Shown: positions 1 to 10,125, counted from the first letter of the stretch. The stretch is DNA of 64,000 nucleotides from Acanthacorydalis orientalis (GCA_034766995.1 CM068313.1:5524461-5588460), one strand, 5' to 3'. Notes: generated from the sequence alone by a model not told the origin. Program-made: numbers and translations.

Positions 1-826
1 CTAGAAAAATGTTATAGTCGTTATTATATATTCAAAGAAGTATCGTTCAACACAACTCGTATATAAAACACTAAAAGACAACCGTATTCGAATCTCGTTC
101 AATTACTGTTTTATCTCACTTACGAGCACACACATTTATATTATCTTTTGGAAAAAAGAACAATGTATCATCGTATAGTAAGATTAAACTTTCCCCCATA
201 CAATTTATGCACCTATTTACCGGAAATGCAAGTTGCGCCACTGCAACAACGATATTATTTTTATACTTTTGTTTATGTTGCCTCCGGAACGTCGTCGTAT
301 GCATTTTCAACGTTCATCGAATACAATATCCCCGTGGCTACGATCAAACTGATCGCATGTGAACTTAAAAAGAAAGTTTTCAAAGGAAATAAACCCCTAC
401 ACATTTCTATTCGTGATTGTGTTTGATGTTTTTTTTTCAATGTCGGTTTGTTTTGTGTTTGTGAAGATAAATACAGATTACGAATTATATCTATTTTATT
501 ATAACAAGATTATAGTTAGTGACTATTTATTTTTTAAATTCGTTATCTTTCTATTCATTTTTTAGATTGTTAGAAAATATGTAGGTAATATTTTTTTAAT
601 TAAGACAGAACAAACAATAAAATCAATACATTTCACTTGTATAAGATATTTAAGTATTTTTCCTGACAATTTCTTAAACAAAAAATATCAAAAAAATAAC
701 TGAAAATTGTATTAATTACTATTATAATTTCTATCAATTTAATTAATTGAATATTACACGTTTATTTTAATACTGATTTTTAATAAAAAGAAAAAAATAA
801 TTAGGATTAATGATCAGCTCTGATTA
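1..826. other. AT-rich non-coding stretch, weakly GC-richer at 90-430
   Basis: I see no gene here. A 92-codon reading frame lies at 148-426 on the plus strand, but it has no recognisable domain, no splice signals at its ends and unremarkable composition, so I treat it as chance. Positions 90-430 are somewhat richer in G+C and CpG than what follows and could be a small conserved non-coding island. The rest is plain AT-rich DNA. Confidence 0.5.
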
Positions 827-1097
827 AATTCTCTTTCATAAATGAATTTTTCACTCACTCACAAAACTGTAACATTTTTTCTGCTCGAAAATATTAAATT
901 ATTAATTATTGTTTACTTTCCTGATCATAAATCTATAGATCAAATTTGTATGTACTGAAATGCTCTGAAAATAAGCAGATCGTAATTGAAAGAGGTATAA
1001 ACGACAATCAAAAACGATCAATAATTAATTATTAAATATTGTAAACAGAAAAAAAATGAAATTTTTGCGATGAGTTGAAAATTCATTTGTGAAATGA
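827..1097. mobile_element. MITE family C, copy 1 (both arms present)
   Basis: The left arm contains AATGAATTTTTCACTCACTC. About 250 bp later comes its rough reverse complement (GAGTTGAAAATTCATTTGTG). Between the arms is the family's AT-rich core with GATCAATAATTAATTATT. A further half arm (AATGAATTTTTCACTCATCT) follows directly at 1095-1115, so a second copy may have been joined here. It is non-coding. The same arms recur at about 16 other places in the window. Confidence 0.6.
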
Positions 1098-2649
1098 ATT
1101 TTTCACTCATCTCACTGTTTTTTATATTTTCCATTGTTTGACTTCAAAATAGATTTAAGCTATTAAAAATATTAATCAAATTTTATAACATGAAAATAAT
1201 TACTTTACAAGATGACTTAATATCTGAAAAGACACAGTCAAGGGTTAGAACAGTTAACAGACACAGTCAGTAGGATAAAATTATTTGTGAAATCTTTTTT
1301 TAAATGCTTATTAAAATAAAAGCTTATTTTCAGTTTAAGTCAAAATCGAATAGAATTTATAAGATTTTACATTCATACATGAATTAGTTTCCACCCCACA
1401 AATGAAAAAAAAATTTTCATGATCAAAAATTTTCAATTAATGACTGTTAATCATTTTTATTGTTGTTTACATGCATTTCGATTGCGATTTCATCATTTCC
1501 AGATAATTAAATTATAATAAAATATAGTTTAGATTTTTAATCAAACAAATGATAAATACTAACAGTTCTCAACCGTTTTTAATATATAAATACCTCGAGA
1601 ATATATTTAATATTGAGCAGTAATTACAAATTTAAATTAAAGTATTTATTTTATGGAACGAATATCATTTTTAATTTATTCTCTGACAAATTTACGGATA
1701 AATTCTAATAAAATATATATTAGAGAAACTTTATATAAAAATTGTTCTCTTTATTTGTTACAAACAGTATAACGAAGTACAGTAAAAAGAAACCATCAAA
1801 AAGTATTTTCATAATTGATTTTATTACTCTCTTAAAAACACCATTCGCTCTATCGTTAATTTTTGATTATTTTTTATATGTAGTAGTCATATATTTTTAA
1901 TATTCAACATTAATTAAATTTCGATGATAACTTAAACATACTTTGAACGAAAAGATACAAGAAAAGCTAATCTTTTGATTAGATTTCTTGTGAAAATGAA
2001 TTTTATGAAAAAAAGAATAAAAAACTTAACTTCAAATCCAGGTACACGGGAACAAAACAAATTACAAATAATACTGATTTATTTAGAGTTTATTTTTACA
2101 GCAGAGCATCTTTTAGTGATTCCCTAACTTAATTACTAATGATTAATCATTCTTTTCGTAAACAGGAAAAGATATTCTCTACTAAACACTTTTTTAAGTC
2201 GAATAAAATATAAACATATATGCAAAAAAAATTAAACCATAAAAATAAATTTCAAATATTTCAAAATAAATGAATATGCATAAGATAACATCATAAAATA
2301 TGTATATGGAAACAGTAAAAACATAAGCACATTTATACACGTTTCGGTATAATTAGAATAAACAGTGAAAGATAACTTATTATCAACATCCATAAATTCG
2401 TGTAGTAAATATAGTAAATTATTTAATATATATTTCTTGTCGAAAAGGCAAGCTCTATTTATTAATAATTTAAAATAACAAATATCATAAATTGTATTTT
2501 TTAGTATTAAAATTAAGAAAAATTAGAAATACGCATAGACCTGGATAAAAGCAACACAAAGATTATTTTATCATTTAGATGCTTTAACTCTTGAATAAAA
2601 AATTGTAAGAAAAGTTTATTCATTCTTCAACTGAATATTGAATAAGATT
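1098..2649. other. AT-rich non-coding stretch with one partial MITE C
   Basis: Positions 1384-1512 match half of MITE family C: the CACAAATGAA arm, the GATCAAAAATTTTCAATTAA core, then the CATTTCGATTGCGATTTCAT segment shared with copies at 9187, 33350 and 53610. I can name nothing else in the remaining DNA. Confidence 0.5.
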
Positions 2650-2908
2650 TTATCTATCTATCTCTCTCTATATATATAATATGTTCCATAAAATTTCAAA
2701 AAAAGACAAAAAATTTCTAAAAAGTGTGGAGATTATGTATTAAATTATTATTATTGATGACACCTGAAGTTACACGAAAAATTATGATATTGGTATCATA
2801 ACGAATACTATGAAATGTGCGGCTTTATAGAACAACAACTTTGCAATACGCTTCCGAGAGAAATCATTAGTATTTAACAGCAAGAATGATTATATAGTCA
2901 TTATTATA

Positions 2909-2950
<42 letters not shown>

Positions 2951-2954
2951 CTTG

Positions 2955-3235
2955 ATTTTAAGTTAATAATTTTTATTGTCCATCCAATTCTCTTCTCTTC
3001 TTGCAACATGCCCTTCCCATTTCTACTTCAGACTTTACTCATCTTGTTAAAATTGTTACTCCTGTCTCTTTTCGTACCCATTCTATTCTTTTTCTATCTG
3101 TTCTTGTTATTCCTAGAATGGATCTTCCCATATTTTTCTGTGTTGTGTGTAATTTCTAAATGATTTTAAGAATCCATGTTTCATCACCATAATTAAGAAC
3201 TGGTAGTATACATTGATTAAATAATTTAGAGACTA
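2955..3235 (-). pseudogene. Non-LTR retrotransposon ORF2 fragment, inverted segment
   Basis: Read on the minus strand from 3235 down, this gives VSKLFNQCILPVLNYGDETW, then MGRSILGITRTDRKRIEWVR, and then a decayed segment ending near ENWMDNK. This is the characteristic region after the reverse transcriptase domain of endonuclease-reverse transcriptases of the RTE/Jockey-like insect type, where a VLPVLxYGxETW motif is followed by an ML-G-RxDR-R-xWIR motif. It contains in-frame stops and the upstream catalytic domains are missing, so it is dead. The next part of the same protein is found on the opposite strand immediately to the right, which indicates an inversion during insertion. Confidence 0.7.
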
Positions 3236-3368
3236 TATGAAAAGACCAAGAAAAATACCAATGGACCGATGGGATCAGGAAATTAAAAAAATTATTGGAA
3301 ACCAGTGAAAAAAAGAGGCCTTTAATCGTACAAAATGAAAAAAAATTAAAAAATCCTCTATCTAGCAC
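3236..3368 (+). pseudogene. Non-LTR retrotransposon ORF2 C-terminal end, forward segment
   Basis: The plus strand reads KRPRKIPMDRW, then QEIKKIIGNQ, a stop, and KKEAFNRTKWKKIKKS. This fits the terminal GRPxxRWxDDI...W-R-AxDR-xW motif of the same ORF2 class as the inverted segment at 2955-3235. Together they form an inverted 5' part followed by a forward 3' part, the product expected from twin priming. The 3' side runs into a (TG)n(TA)n tract at 3384-3429, which could be the element's own simple-repeat tail or the split target. Confidence 0.65.
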
Positions 3369-3383
3369 TTAATTGACAGAAGC

Positions 3384-3415
<32 letters not shown>

Positions 3416-3429
3416 CATACATATATATT
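3384..3429. repeat. (TG)6(TA)n microsatellite
   Basis: A TG run passes into a TA run interrupted by ACATAC. It separates the retrotransposon fragment from the right end of repeat Z. Related short TA tracts lie at 2909-2948, 3646-3671 and 3858-3886. Confidence 0.9.
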
Positions 3430-3644
3430 ACGATATTGAGCGACTATATGCGACACGAGAGAAGCACGACGGGAGTACGAGTGGAGCGAGCGTGGGGTAA
3501 GCCCTCTATTTATTTATAAATATTTTCTACAGCCCATTCTCTAATAATTATGTACTGATTATGAAATGAAATCTTGAATATAATATTTAAGCAAGGAATT
3601 CAAGTAAAATAGAGAATTCAAATTCTACTCAGAGTAGAAATCCG

Positions 3645-3675
<31 letters not shown>

Positions 3676-3853
3676 CATTATAAAATAAATATATTTCATT
3701 TTATGGAACAAAAATTCACCCTACACAAAAATAAAGCGACTTCGTATTCACACATGACTGACTTCATCGCTGCAACTGCAGAATGAACAAGTTCGAGTGC
3801 CATATTTCTGACATTAAATATTTTATTATATACGTACTTATTTATACACAAAC

Positions 3854-3888
<35 letters not shown>

Positions 3889-3899
3889 AAGATAATATT

Positions 3900-4142
3900 T
3901 ATACAAAACCTAGTTCAGAGTTAATCCCGTCTGCAATTATTTGTGTCCCGGTCGGCTAATAGTCCGACTGCCTTACCGGCCGTTGTCGAGGGTCACTCGA
4001 CTCCTGCCCGTCGCTGACTGCACGTAATCCCAATGCTAATCCTGCAGAATTAATCCCTTCTGCTTGAGCCATGGGTACGGGAGGTGAACGGTACACTCTA
4101 CCTATGGCTGCATGCTATCCAAGTGTACGGACATACATACAT

Positions 4143-4185
<43 letters not shown>

Positions 4186-4445
4186 TGTATGTATACATCT
4201 AGTACACCTTTAAACTGTTCTTGCATTTCGCGTTGTTGGCCCCTGTCGCTTAGATATACTGATGTCCGATGCTTATGTTTGCCGGGGGAATAATGGCCAA
4301 TTTTATATCTCCGGCCACCGGGATATTAAAACGTTATCCGGTCCACCGTAGGAAGGTACAAGCTCTATATGCGACAGGATAAGAATTGGGTACGCTTTTC
4401 CAGGATAATCGGTTCTGATAATATCGAATGTGTGTATGCGTTTTT
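3900..4445. promoter_or_regulatory. GC-richer island with a cluster of TAATCC sites
   Basis: G+C rises sharply from about 3915 to 4440, broken only by a TA microsatellite at 4146-4182. Four TAATCC hexamers occur on the plus strand at 3922-3927, 4025-4030, 4037-4042 and 4051-4056. TAATCC is the preferred site of K50 homeodomain proteins (the Otd/Otx, Bicoid, Goosecoid and Pitx class). No reading frame with a recognisable domain crosses the island. The 69-codon frame at 4084-4293 runs through the microsatellite and is not credible. I infer a candidate enhancer. Conservation is untested. Confidence 0.4.
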
Positions 4446-4553
4446 TTATACATATATTCTATTGATTAGCTCTGTATAGATTAAGAACGATTTAAATTAA
4501 ATTATATGGTCAGATAAGATGTGATTATCCAGCGAATATATCGCTTTATATTG

Positions 4554-4554
<1 letters not shown>

Positions 4555-4621
<67 letters not shown>
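4555..4621. repeat. (TA)n microsatellite, about 66 bp
   Basis: Uninterrupted alternating TA, one of the longest tracts in the window. Confidence 0.95.
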
Positions 4622-4626
<5 letters not shown>

Positions 4627-4931
4627 TGTATTCTTAGAGAACAAATTTAATCTGAAAATTATCATTTAGACTAAATGGATTTCGTTTTAATAATATATTT
4701 CACAAATTTACGAGTTCTTTTAGTACCAAGCTCTTAATAAATTATTAAAGTATAATATAAAACTGTTAGATTGTAATTAAAGAATTATTGACAATTTTTG
4801 ATTATTGCTTATTCGCATTTTGATTTAAAGGCAGTCAAGATGCAGAAAAATTTATAAACAATTCTTATAAAACCAAATAATTAATTCTATAATTAAAATT
4901 TTAAACTATATTAGGAATAATCTGAATAATT

Positions 4932-5493
4932 TTAAGTTGGTAGGAAAATAATTTCGGTTTTTGTTTTCTGAATTTTATTCTTATTTTTTCAACGAAAGTG
5001 TCATTTCATCATGTTTGTATTAATATTATTTTAATATCCATTTATCGATCTGTATTTTGGTAACATCGATTTTGGTGTTATTATTAATTTTAAGTCAAAT
5101 TGGGCTACTGAATCAAGGAGGGAATAGAAGAACATAAAAGTAATCAGTTCAAAACAGATAGTAAAGGAACAGAAACTTCTTGTAAACTAAACGTTGATTT
5201 TGATGTGGGTACTGTTAAAGGAACGTATGGTGCAATGGTGGTTTCAAAAATTTCATGCTGGGGACGAGAGACTTGAAGATGAAGATTTCGGGGTTCAGTC
5301 TTCAGTTCATAACAACTTGAAGGCGTCAGTTGAATCAGAACCACGTACAACAACAATTCGAGAGCTTGGACAAAAGTTAGTTGTTAGTCAGCTAACAGTT
5401 CTGGACCGCTTAAAACAGCTAGGAAAATCAAAAGAGAAAAATGTATATGAATTTGAAGATCTTCAACCGCAATTATTTTTTCTACCAAGCGAA
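4932..5493 (+). mobile_element. Mariner family A, copy 1 (cecropia/Hsmar1-like, internally deleted)
   Basis: The left terminus is TTAAGTTGGTAGGAAAATAA, and the right end carries CCGCAATTATTTTTTCTACC, its near reverse complement, so both inverted repeats survive. Between them is the 5' leader and the transposase N-terminal region. The plus-strand frame at 5194-5514 gives MVQWWFQKFHAGDERLEDED, then VHNNLKASVESEPRTTTIRE and LDRLKQLGKSK, which is the mariner helix-turn-helix and linker. A frameshift separates the start region from this frame. The DD34D catalytic domain is absent: about 20 codons after GKSK the sequence is already in the 3' terminus. The copy is therefore non-autonomous, about 562 bp against roughly 1.3 kb for an intact mariner. 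It directly abuts family B copy 1. Confidence 0.8.
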
Positions 5494-5497
5494 TATA

Positions 5498-6012
5498 TTA
5501 GGTGTAAAAATTAATTTTGTATCTTTAAATTGAATCAATCATAATTCTGTTTTAAATTAAAATATGTTCTCGTCATTTTAGAATTTTGAAGTGCCAACCT
5601 TAACATTTAAAAACATCATATTTATTGGCCATATAGTTGGCATAACTTCTCTAAATAGTGGTGAATACGATGGTGTCTGCAAAGTAGCATATTAAATATT
5701 GCATATTTTTCATACTCCAATTGAAAAAAATACTTGAAATTGAGGGGAATGATTTGTTCCGTTTAATGGGAAGATGCTCTAACGCATAAAAGATGAAAAA
5801 AAACATTAAAACAGTGGAAGAGATTCTAAAATGTTTTATATATTCATAGACTCAAAACCGTTATTTTTTTTAGACAAAAGATTTGTCAATTACCTGACAG
5901 ATAAAGTAAAGTTGTACAAAATAATGGTGGATATTTTGAGGTGTGAAATGTATTTTAATTTTCCGTAAATAATCATTTTCTTAAAAAAAATTACCGAATT
6001 TGTACATGTACA
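5498..6012 (+). mobile_element. Mariner family B, copy 1 (ends only)
   Basis: It begins TTAGGTGTAAAAATTAATTT after a TA dinucleotide and ends near ATTACCGAATTTGTACATGT. The middle has a decayed start (ATGGTGTCTGCAAAGTAGCA) and a C-terminal-like part that includes TTACCTGACAG. Copies at 47120-47630 and 49429-49680 show the same arrangement. The start region resembles the MxSEKQHIRH opening of mariner transposases, and the distal part resembles the C-terminal LPxRWxKVV region. The helix-turn-helix and catalytic domain are both missing, so the family is a deletion derivative of about 510 bp. Stops and frameshifts make it non-coding. Confidence 0.65.
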
Positions 6013-6417
6013 GGTTTTTAATTCGATAAAAATCGAATTTTATTTTTTTTAACCAAAATTTCGTAATAAATATTTTTGAAATTATTTTATTATATAAAAA
6101 AACCACAATTTTTATTATATATTTTTATAATCAATTCAGTTAGTTAACAGATGTGTCAAACACTTACAGTTGACACACTAATTTCACATTTCATTAAGTG
6201 ATTAATCGAATCATGTTCAGTTTGATAATTATTTATTATATATATATATATATATATATACATGTGTGTGTGTGTGTGTATAAAATATTCATAATGTGAT
6301 ACAACGAATGTTACGAGAGAATAACAAAGAAAAAATTCGTTGACGTTAGGTTTTTAATCAACGCTCTAAATACGTACATAAAAAGCTCGTGTCATATATC
6401 AGAGTAAAAATTTCATA
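6013..6417. other. AT-rich spacer with a (TA)n(TG)n tract
   Basis: No gene seen. A (TA)n tract followed by (TG)n sits at about 6237-6280. Confidence 0.6.
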
Positions 6418-6545
6418 AAATGACCGGCGTGCATAAAGCTCGGTGTCCGCCATTTGTCAACAGTCACAGACCTCGAGGTCTCCAGTGGGACCCTGCGGTT
6501 GGATTGTGTAACTTTGTTATCGCTTACGATGAAAAACGGGACATT
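6418..6545. promoter_or_regulatory. GC-richer island with a 12-bp palindrome
   Basis: A short island rises out of AT-rich DNA. It contains the perfect palindrome GACCTCGAGGTC and a CCGCCATTTG motif. No coding frame is supported. I treat it as a possible conserved non-coding element. Confidence 0.3.
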
Positions 6546-7261
6546 AATTTTATTTTCATCCCACTTTAACTGTCACTTGTAATTTAATATGTTTCATTAA
6601 TATTACTTTAGTAGTTAATGGCGTCTGTGTAGTATCTAAACTTTAATTATAAGCTTACTGAAAAAGCATAATGTTTCGTTTACTGCAAGATGCATATATG
6701 TATATATATATATATAATCTGATAATAAAAAATATATTAATGTTGTACATCTAAATTTTATAAAAAAATAATTATGATGAAAAATATGTTTTCATTCTGT
6801 ATTCATTTTAACTGATTAATATATTTTTTCTTCTTATTTCTGATTTATATTATAGTATTATTTCGTAAATATTGCAATTCTACTTTATTTTATAGACTGT
6901 AAATACTTTTAAAACAGAAGGAATGATAAATATAATAGAGTTAATCGCGTAGATAAAAACACAGTTATAAAAAGGAAGCTTTGTTGAAATATAGAAGATT
7001 TTTTTTCGATTAATTTATATTCGATTGATGATAATCGTAAACAAAAATTTACATTATGTTGATATGCATTGAAAATATCTACAAAATATAAAATTATTTA
7101 TATTTAATATTTTTAGAGACACAAATGCTTAATTATTACATTTCACATGTTTTTAACAGAAATAAAAAAATTAATTAGATTTTAAATTATAAAATGTTTC
7201 ATATTTTCTATATTTGTAATTTTTTTATAAATTTTGATATATCAATCATTTATAATATAAA
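6546..7261. other. AT-rich non-coding stretch
   Basis: I see no gene, no named repeat and no GC shift, apart from a short TA tract near 6700. Confidence 0.5.
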
Positions 7262-7430
7262 TCATTTGTAATTATAGATCATTTAGTAGAAGTAATTTTA
7301 GTAGATTAAAATGATCAATAATTTTTTACTTTATTGAACATTTCACGACGATCAAAAACTTTATTGTGGTTTGTAGAATGAAAAAAAATATTCATTTTTG
7401 AAAGAGAATTTAGTCACATAATCAGAACTG
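7262..7430. mobile_element. MITE family C, partial copy
   Basis: It contains the family core (GATCAATAATTTTTTACTTT) and a right arm running through GTGGTTTGTAGAATGA to the terminal GAATTTAGTCACATAATC, close to the arm at 24450-24478. Confidence 0.5.
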
Positions 7431-7694
7431 TATCCTGACTGGATGGAAAGTATTTATAATTGAGTTTAAAATGACAATTATCTCTGTGACAGAGTATTAA
7501 AGATTCATGCATAGGAATTTAATAAATCTTTTTTAAGATATTAATTAAATATAGTTATATTCTAAATCACAAACTTTAAAATATGAGAAGAACTCTTTCT
7601 GTCACTCAAGGATTCATTCTAGAAACATGTTGTATAATAAAATACATGGCATGTTTGAATTACGAATAATGTATTTGATTTATCACAACTGTAC

Positions 7695-7719
7695 GTGTTT
7701 CTTTTTGTTTCAGGTAAGA
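7695..7719 (+). promoter_or_regulatory. Candidate recursive splice site (polypyrimidine-CAG|GTAAG)
   Basis: A pyrimidine-rich run (GTTTCTTTTTGTTT) is followed by CAG at 7711-7713 and immediately by GTAAGA. A strong 3' splice site joined directly to a 5' splice consensus is the definition of a ratcheting point, known from long introns of Drosophila developmental genes such as Ubx. The alternative is an ordinary 3' splice site opening an exon in the GC-richer island that follows, or chance. Confidence 0.4.
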
Positions 7720-8500
7720 ATCCCGTTCTGCAGACAGCACTTCCTGCTATTTTGTATTGAAACGTCGACTGTAAAATATATACGCGCTAAGTACCACGTC
7801 GCCAGTCATTTGTACCGAACCACCGCACACAATCAATTCAGATTCGAGCAGACGACCAGACACGAGACTCAACTATATCGAAGGTTAACAGTGGAACCGT
7901 ATAATCAATTCGTGGATACTGAACACTAAGAACAATGTGTTCTCACACTGAAAATCCATTTAGCAATCAAACAGCACTTTGAAATATCAATCTACTAAAC
8001 ACAGACAACCCATTTCACTCGAGCTCGCCCACATACACACATGCAAAATAGGTATTTATATAAGCAACCGTGCATCCAGTCGCTCGTATGTTTTCTAAGA
8101 GCTATCCGGCAAACAAGCTAAATAAGGAATAGCTCGCAAGATTCAAATATCAAATGAAAACACGGCGAGCACGTACGCTCGCCGAAACAGGAATCGAACG
8201 CGTGTGCAACAGTGACGGAGCCCGCTGTATGTAATAATATTCATAAAAGCTCGGGACCGATTCTTTATAGCACGCAGATACGTTTACCGAGCTACATACA
8301 CGCAAACGCTGCTTTATATACTAAAACAAGAATCCATTTACCTCAATGGTGTTTACAGAGAGTTACAAAGGACGTGTGCGTATGTGAGATGTGGAAATAG
8401 TGTATGGGTGGCGTTAGAGTGAGAGCGATGTACACGTTTAGATTGAACGGTCTCTGTTACAGCGGCGTGACGCTTCGACTCTCATTCCTGCTATCTCAAT
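7714..8500. other. GC-richer island, possible exon or regulatory DNA
   Basis: G+C and CpG rise from 7714 to 8500. The 100-codon plus-strand frame at 7627-7929 crosses the candidate splice site and shows no domain. TATATAAG at 8057-8064 is a possible TATA box on the plus strand, followed by CCAGTCG, but the spacing is shorter than usual. The 22-bp hairpin CGGCGAGC-ACGTAC-GCTCGCCG is at 8163-8184. I cannot decide between a non-coding exon, a promoter and an enhancer. Confidence 0.3.
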
Positions 8501-9055
8501 AGTATTGTATAAACGAAGAGAGCTACTTATAGTTATTAATGTACTGCCTTGATAGCTCGTACACCTGGGTATCTAAGGAAACGCATATTCTCAACCGATT
8601 CTTTTTTGAATTTTTTGTTTTTAGTACCCCTGGTGATTTCTACTATATGAATAAATTATTTTTTTTACTCTTTCATTGTTTTTGTTATAAAAATAAGAAA
8701 ATTAGTAGAAAGTGCTTTTAAATTTATTTACTTTATCTCTATGAGAAAATTATTTGATACCGAACGAACTTAATTCTAATAAACACAACGATTCACTTAT
8801 TTCACTCTATTTTTAAAAAATCATAGAATATCCAATTATTTTCAAATATATTTCTTTCAATTATCGAGTTATTTGTAATTTAAGATCAGATACGTGGTAT
8901 ATATTTTTTAAATATCATAAAAAATGTTAGAAATCATTCTACTTCAGTCTACAATCTATTTTTTTATTTTTTGATAAACATTTATTGATTTTTATTTTCA
9001 AATAAGAAACAAATACTTTTAAAAAAATAAAGCATAGATGAAGTCTAGTTAACAC
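8501..9055. other. AT-rich non-coding stretch
   Basis: I can support nothing here. The 60-codon frame at 8539-8721 is low-complexity and has no signature. Confidence 0.5.
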
Positions 9056-9240
9056 TACAGTTCTGACACTGTGACTAAATTCACCTGCACAAATTAACTA
9101 CTTTTTCAGTCCACAAAACACAACAATTATTCTATTCAAAAAAATTCAGTAAATCATAATTGATTGTATTCGTTTCTTACTTATACACATTTCGATGATT
9201 GTCCCATCATCTTCAAAAGTTTTTAAAATATTGATGGTAA
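9056..9240. mobile_element. MITE family C, partial copy
   Basis: The left arm reads CTGTGACTAAATTCACCTGC and then CCACAAAACACAAC. The right part has CATTTCGATGATTGTCCCAT followed by CATCTTCA, matching the internal segment at 53600-53640. The right arm is missing. Confidence 0.5.
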
Positions 9241-9772
9241 AAAATGATGGTATCACTCTCTAAATGCAGATAAACCATAATTAAATATGATTTATCGAAC
9301 ATTTTAACTAGAACTTTTTTTATAGTTTGTAGAACAAGAAATTCATTCATAAAATTAGTTAATATTAGACAATTAATTCGCTTCATATTTTTAATTATAT
9401 TTTTTTTAATAATTTCGTAACAAATATTATTAATATAATGATACGTTCTTAACAAATATTATTATGTAACAGACATGCATGTAATTTAAAAAAAAATCAA
9501 GTTCATCAACTTCATAACACTGACAGATAGAAAGATATATAAAAACTCTAACTATTCTTATTTCAAATGAGTCGATTATATTTATTGTAAATGTTTTATT
9601 TTTTACTGTTAATACTGTTATCACTTAATTTAAAATTTATTTAAATTTTAATAGCATTTTTCCAATGGGAGATACAAAAGTTATAACTAAATACATTTTA
9701 AATGATCTGGGTGTCTTTTAAATTATTAAAAAAATCAAATTTATTTTCAAAAATGTCATTTTCTTATTGTAT

Positions 9773-9806
9773 TAGGTTGGTAGAAAGATAATCACGGTTT
9801 ATGACA
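9773..9806 (+). mobile_element. Mariner family A terminus only
   Basis: TTAGGTTGGTAGAAAGATAA followed by TCACGGTTT matches the family A inverted repeat. What follows is not mariner, so this is a broken end next to the fold-back element at 9812. Confidence 0.55.
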
Positions 9807-9811
9807 CACAC

Positions 9812-10125
9812 ATGTTTCTTTCAGTACCGGTTTCGTCTATTTAGACATTTTTAGGTGCATATTGTTTGTTAATTTAAATTTTTTATGCCAGTTATATTAT
9901 ATATAACTAAATGAACTGAAAACTTTGTAAATATGAAAACATCAATTGTGAAACAAATTGATAAATAAAAAAAATAACCAACAAAATTCTATATTCACCT
10001 TCGTAATAACGAGATAGAAAACACAATATAACCTGAAAGTAGTATAAAAAATTTACATTGACAAAAAATATTCACCTGAAGATGTCTAAAGAGACGAAGT
10101 CGATAGTGAAGGAAAAAAAATAAAA
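9812..10125. repeat. Long imperfect inverted repeat (fold-back element)
   Basis: The left arm, about 9812-9900, has TTCGTCTATTTAGACAT and then AGGTGCATATT. The right arm, about 10025-10125, read in reverse complement has TTCGTCTCTTTAGACAT and then AGGTGAATATT, and both continue into a matching AAATTTTTTAT. The arms are about 90 bp at perhaps 80% identity with a spacer of about 120 bp. The 60-codon minus-strand frame at 10072-10254 falls in the right arm and is not a gene. Confidence 0.6.

Larger units (their letters stand above)
2650..3515 (+). mobile_element. Helitron-like repeat Z, copy 1, split by a retrotransposon
   Basis: Positions 2650-2948 align with the repeat at 29385-29870. They share an ATCTATCTAT start, AAATTTC followed by an A-rich run, ATTAAATTATTATT, GATGACACCTGAAG, ATTATGATATTGGTATCATA, and a distal GAATGATTATATAG before a (TA)n tract. 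The matching right end, from TTACGATATTGAGCGACTAT to a GC-rich tail, is at 3428-3515. In the 29-kb copy these two parts are adjacent. Here they are separated by about 450 bp holding a non-LTR retrotransposon fragment, so the retroelement landed in the (TA)n tract. Helitron affinity is inferred from the GC-rich tail only. Confidence 0.5.

Noticed and set aside
3957..3990. Inverted repeat in GTCGGCTAATAGTCCGAC as a structured RNA
   Set aside because: Only a 5-bp stem; not distinguishable from chance in a GC-richer block.
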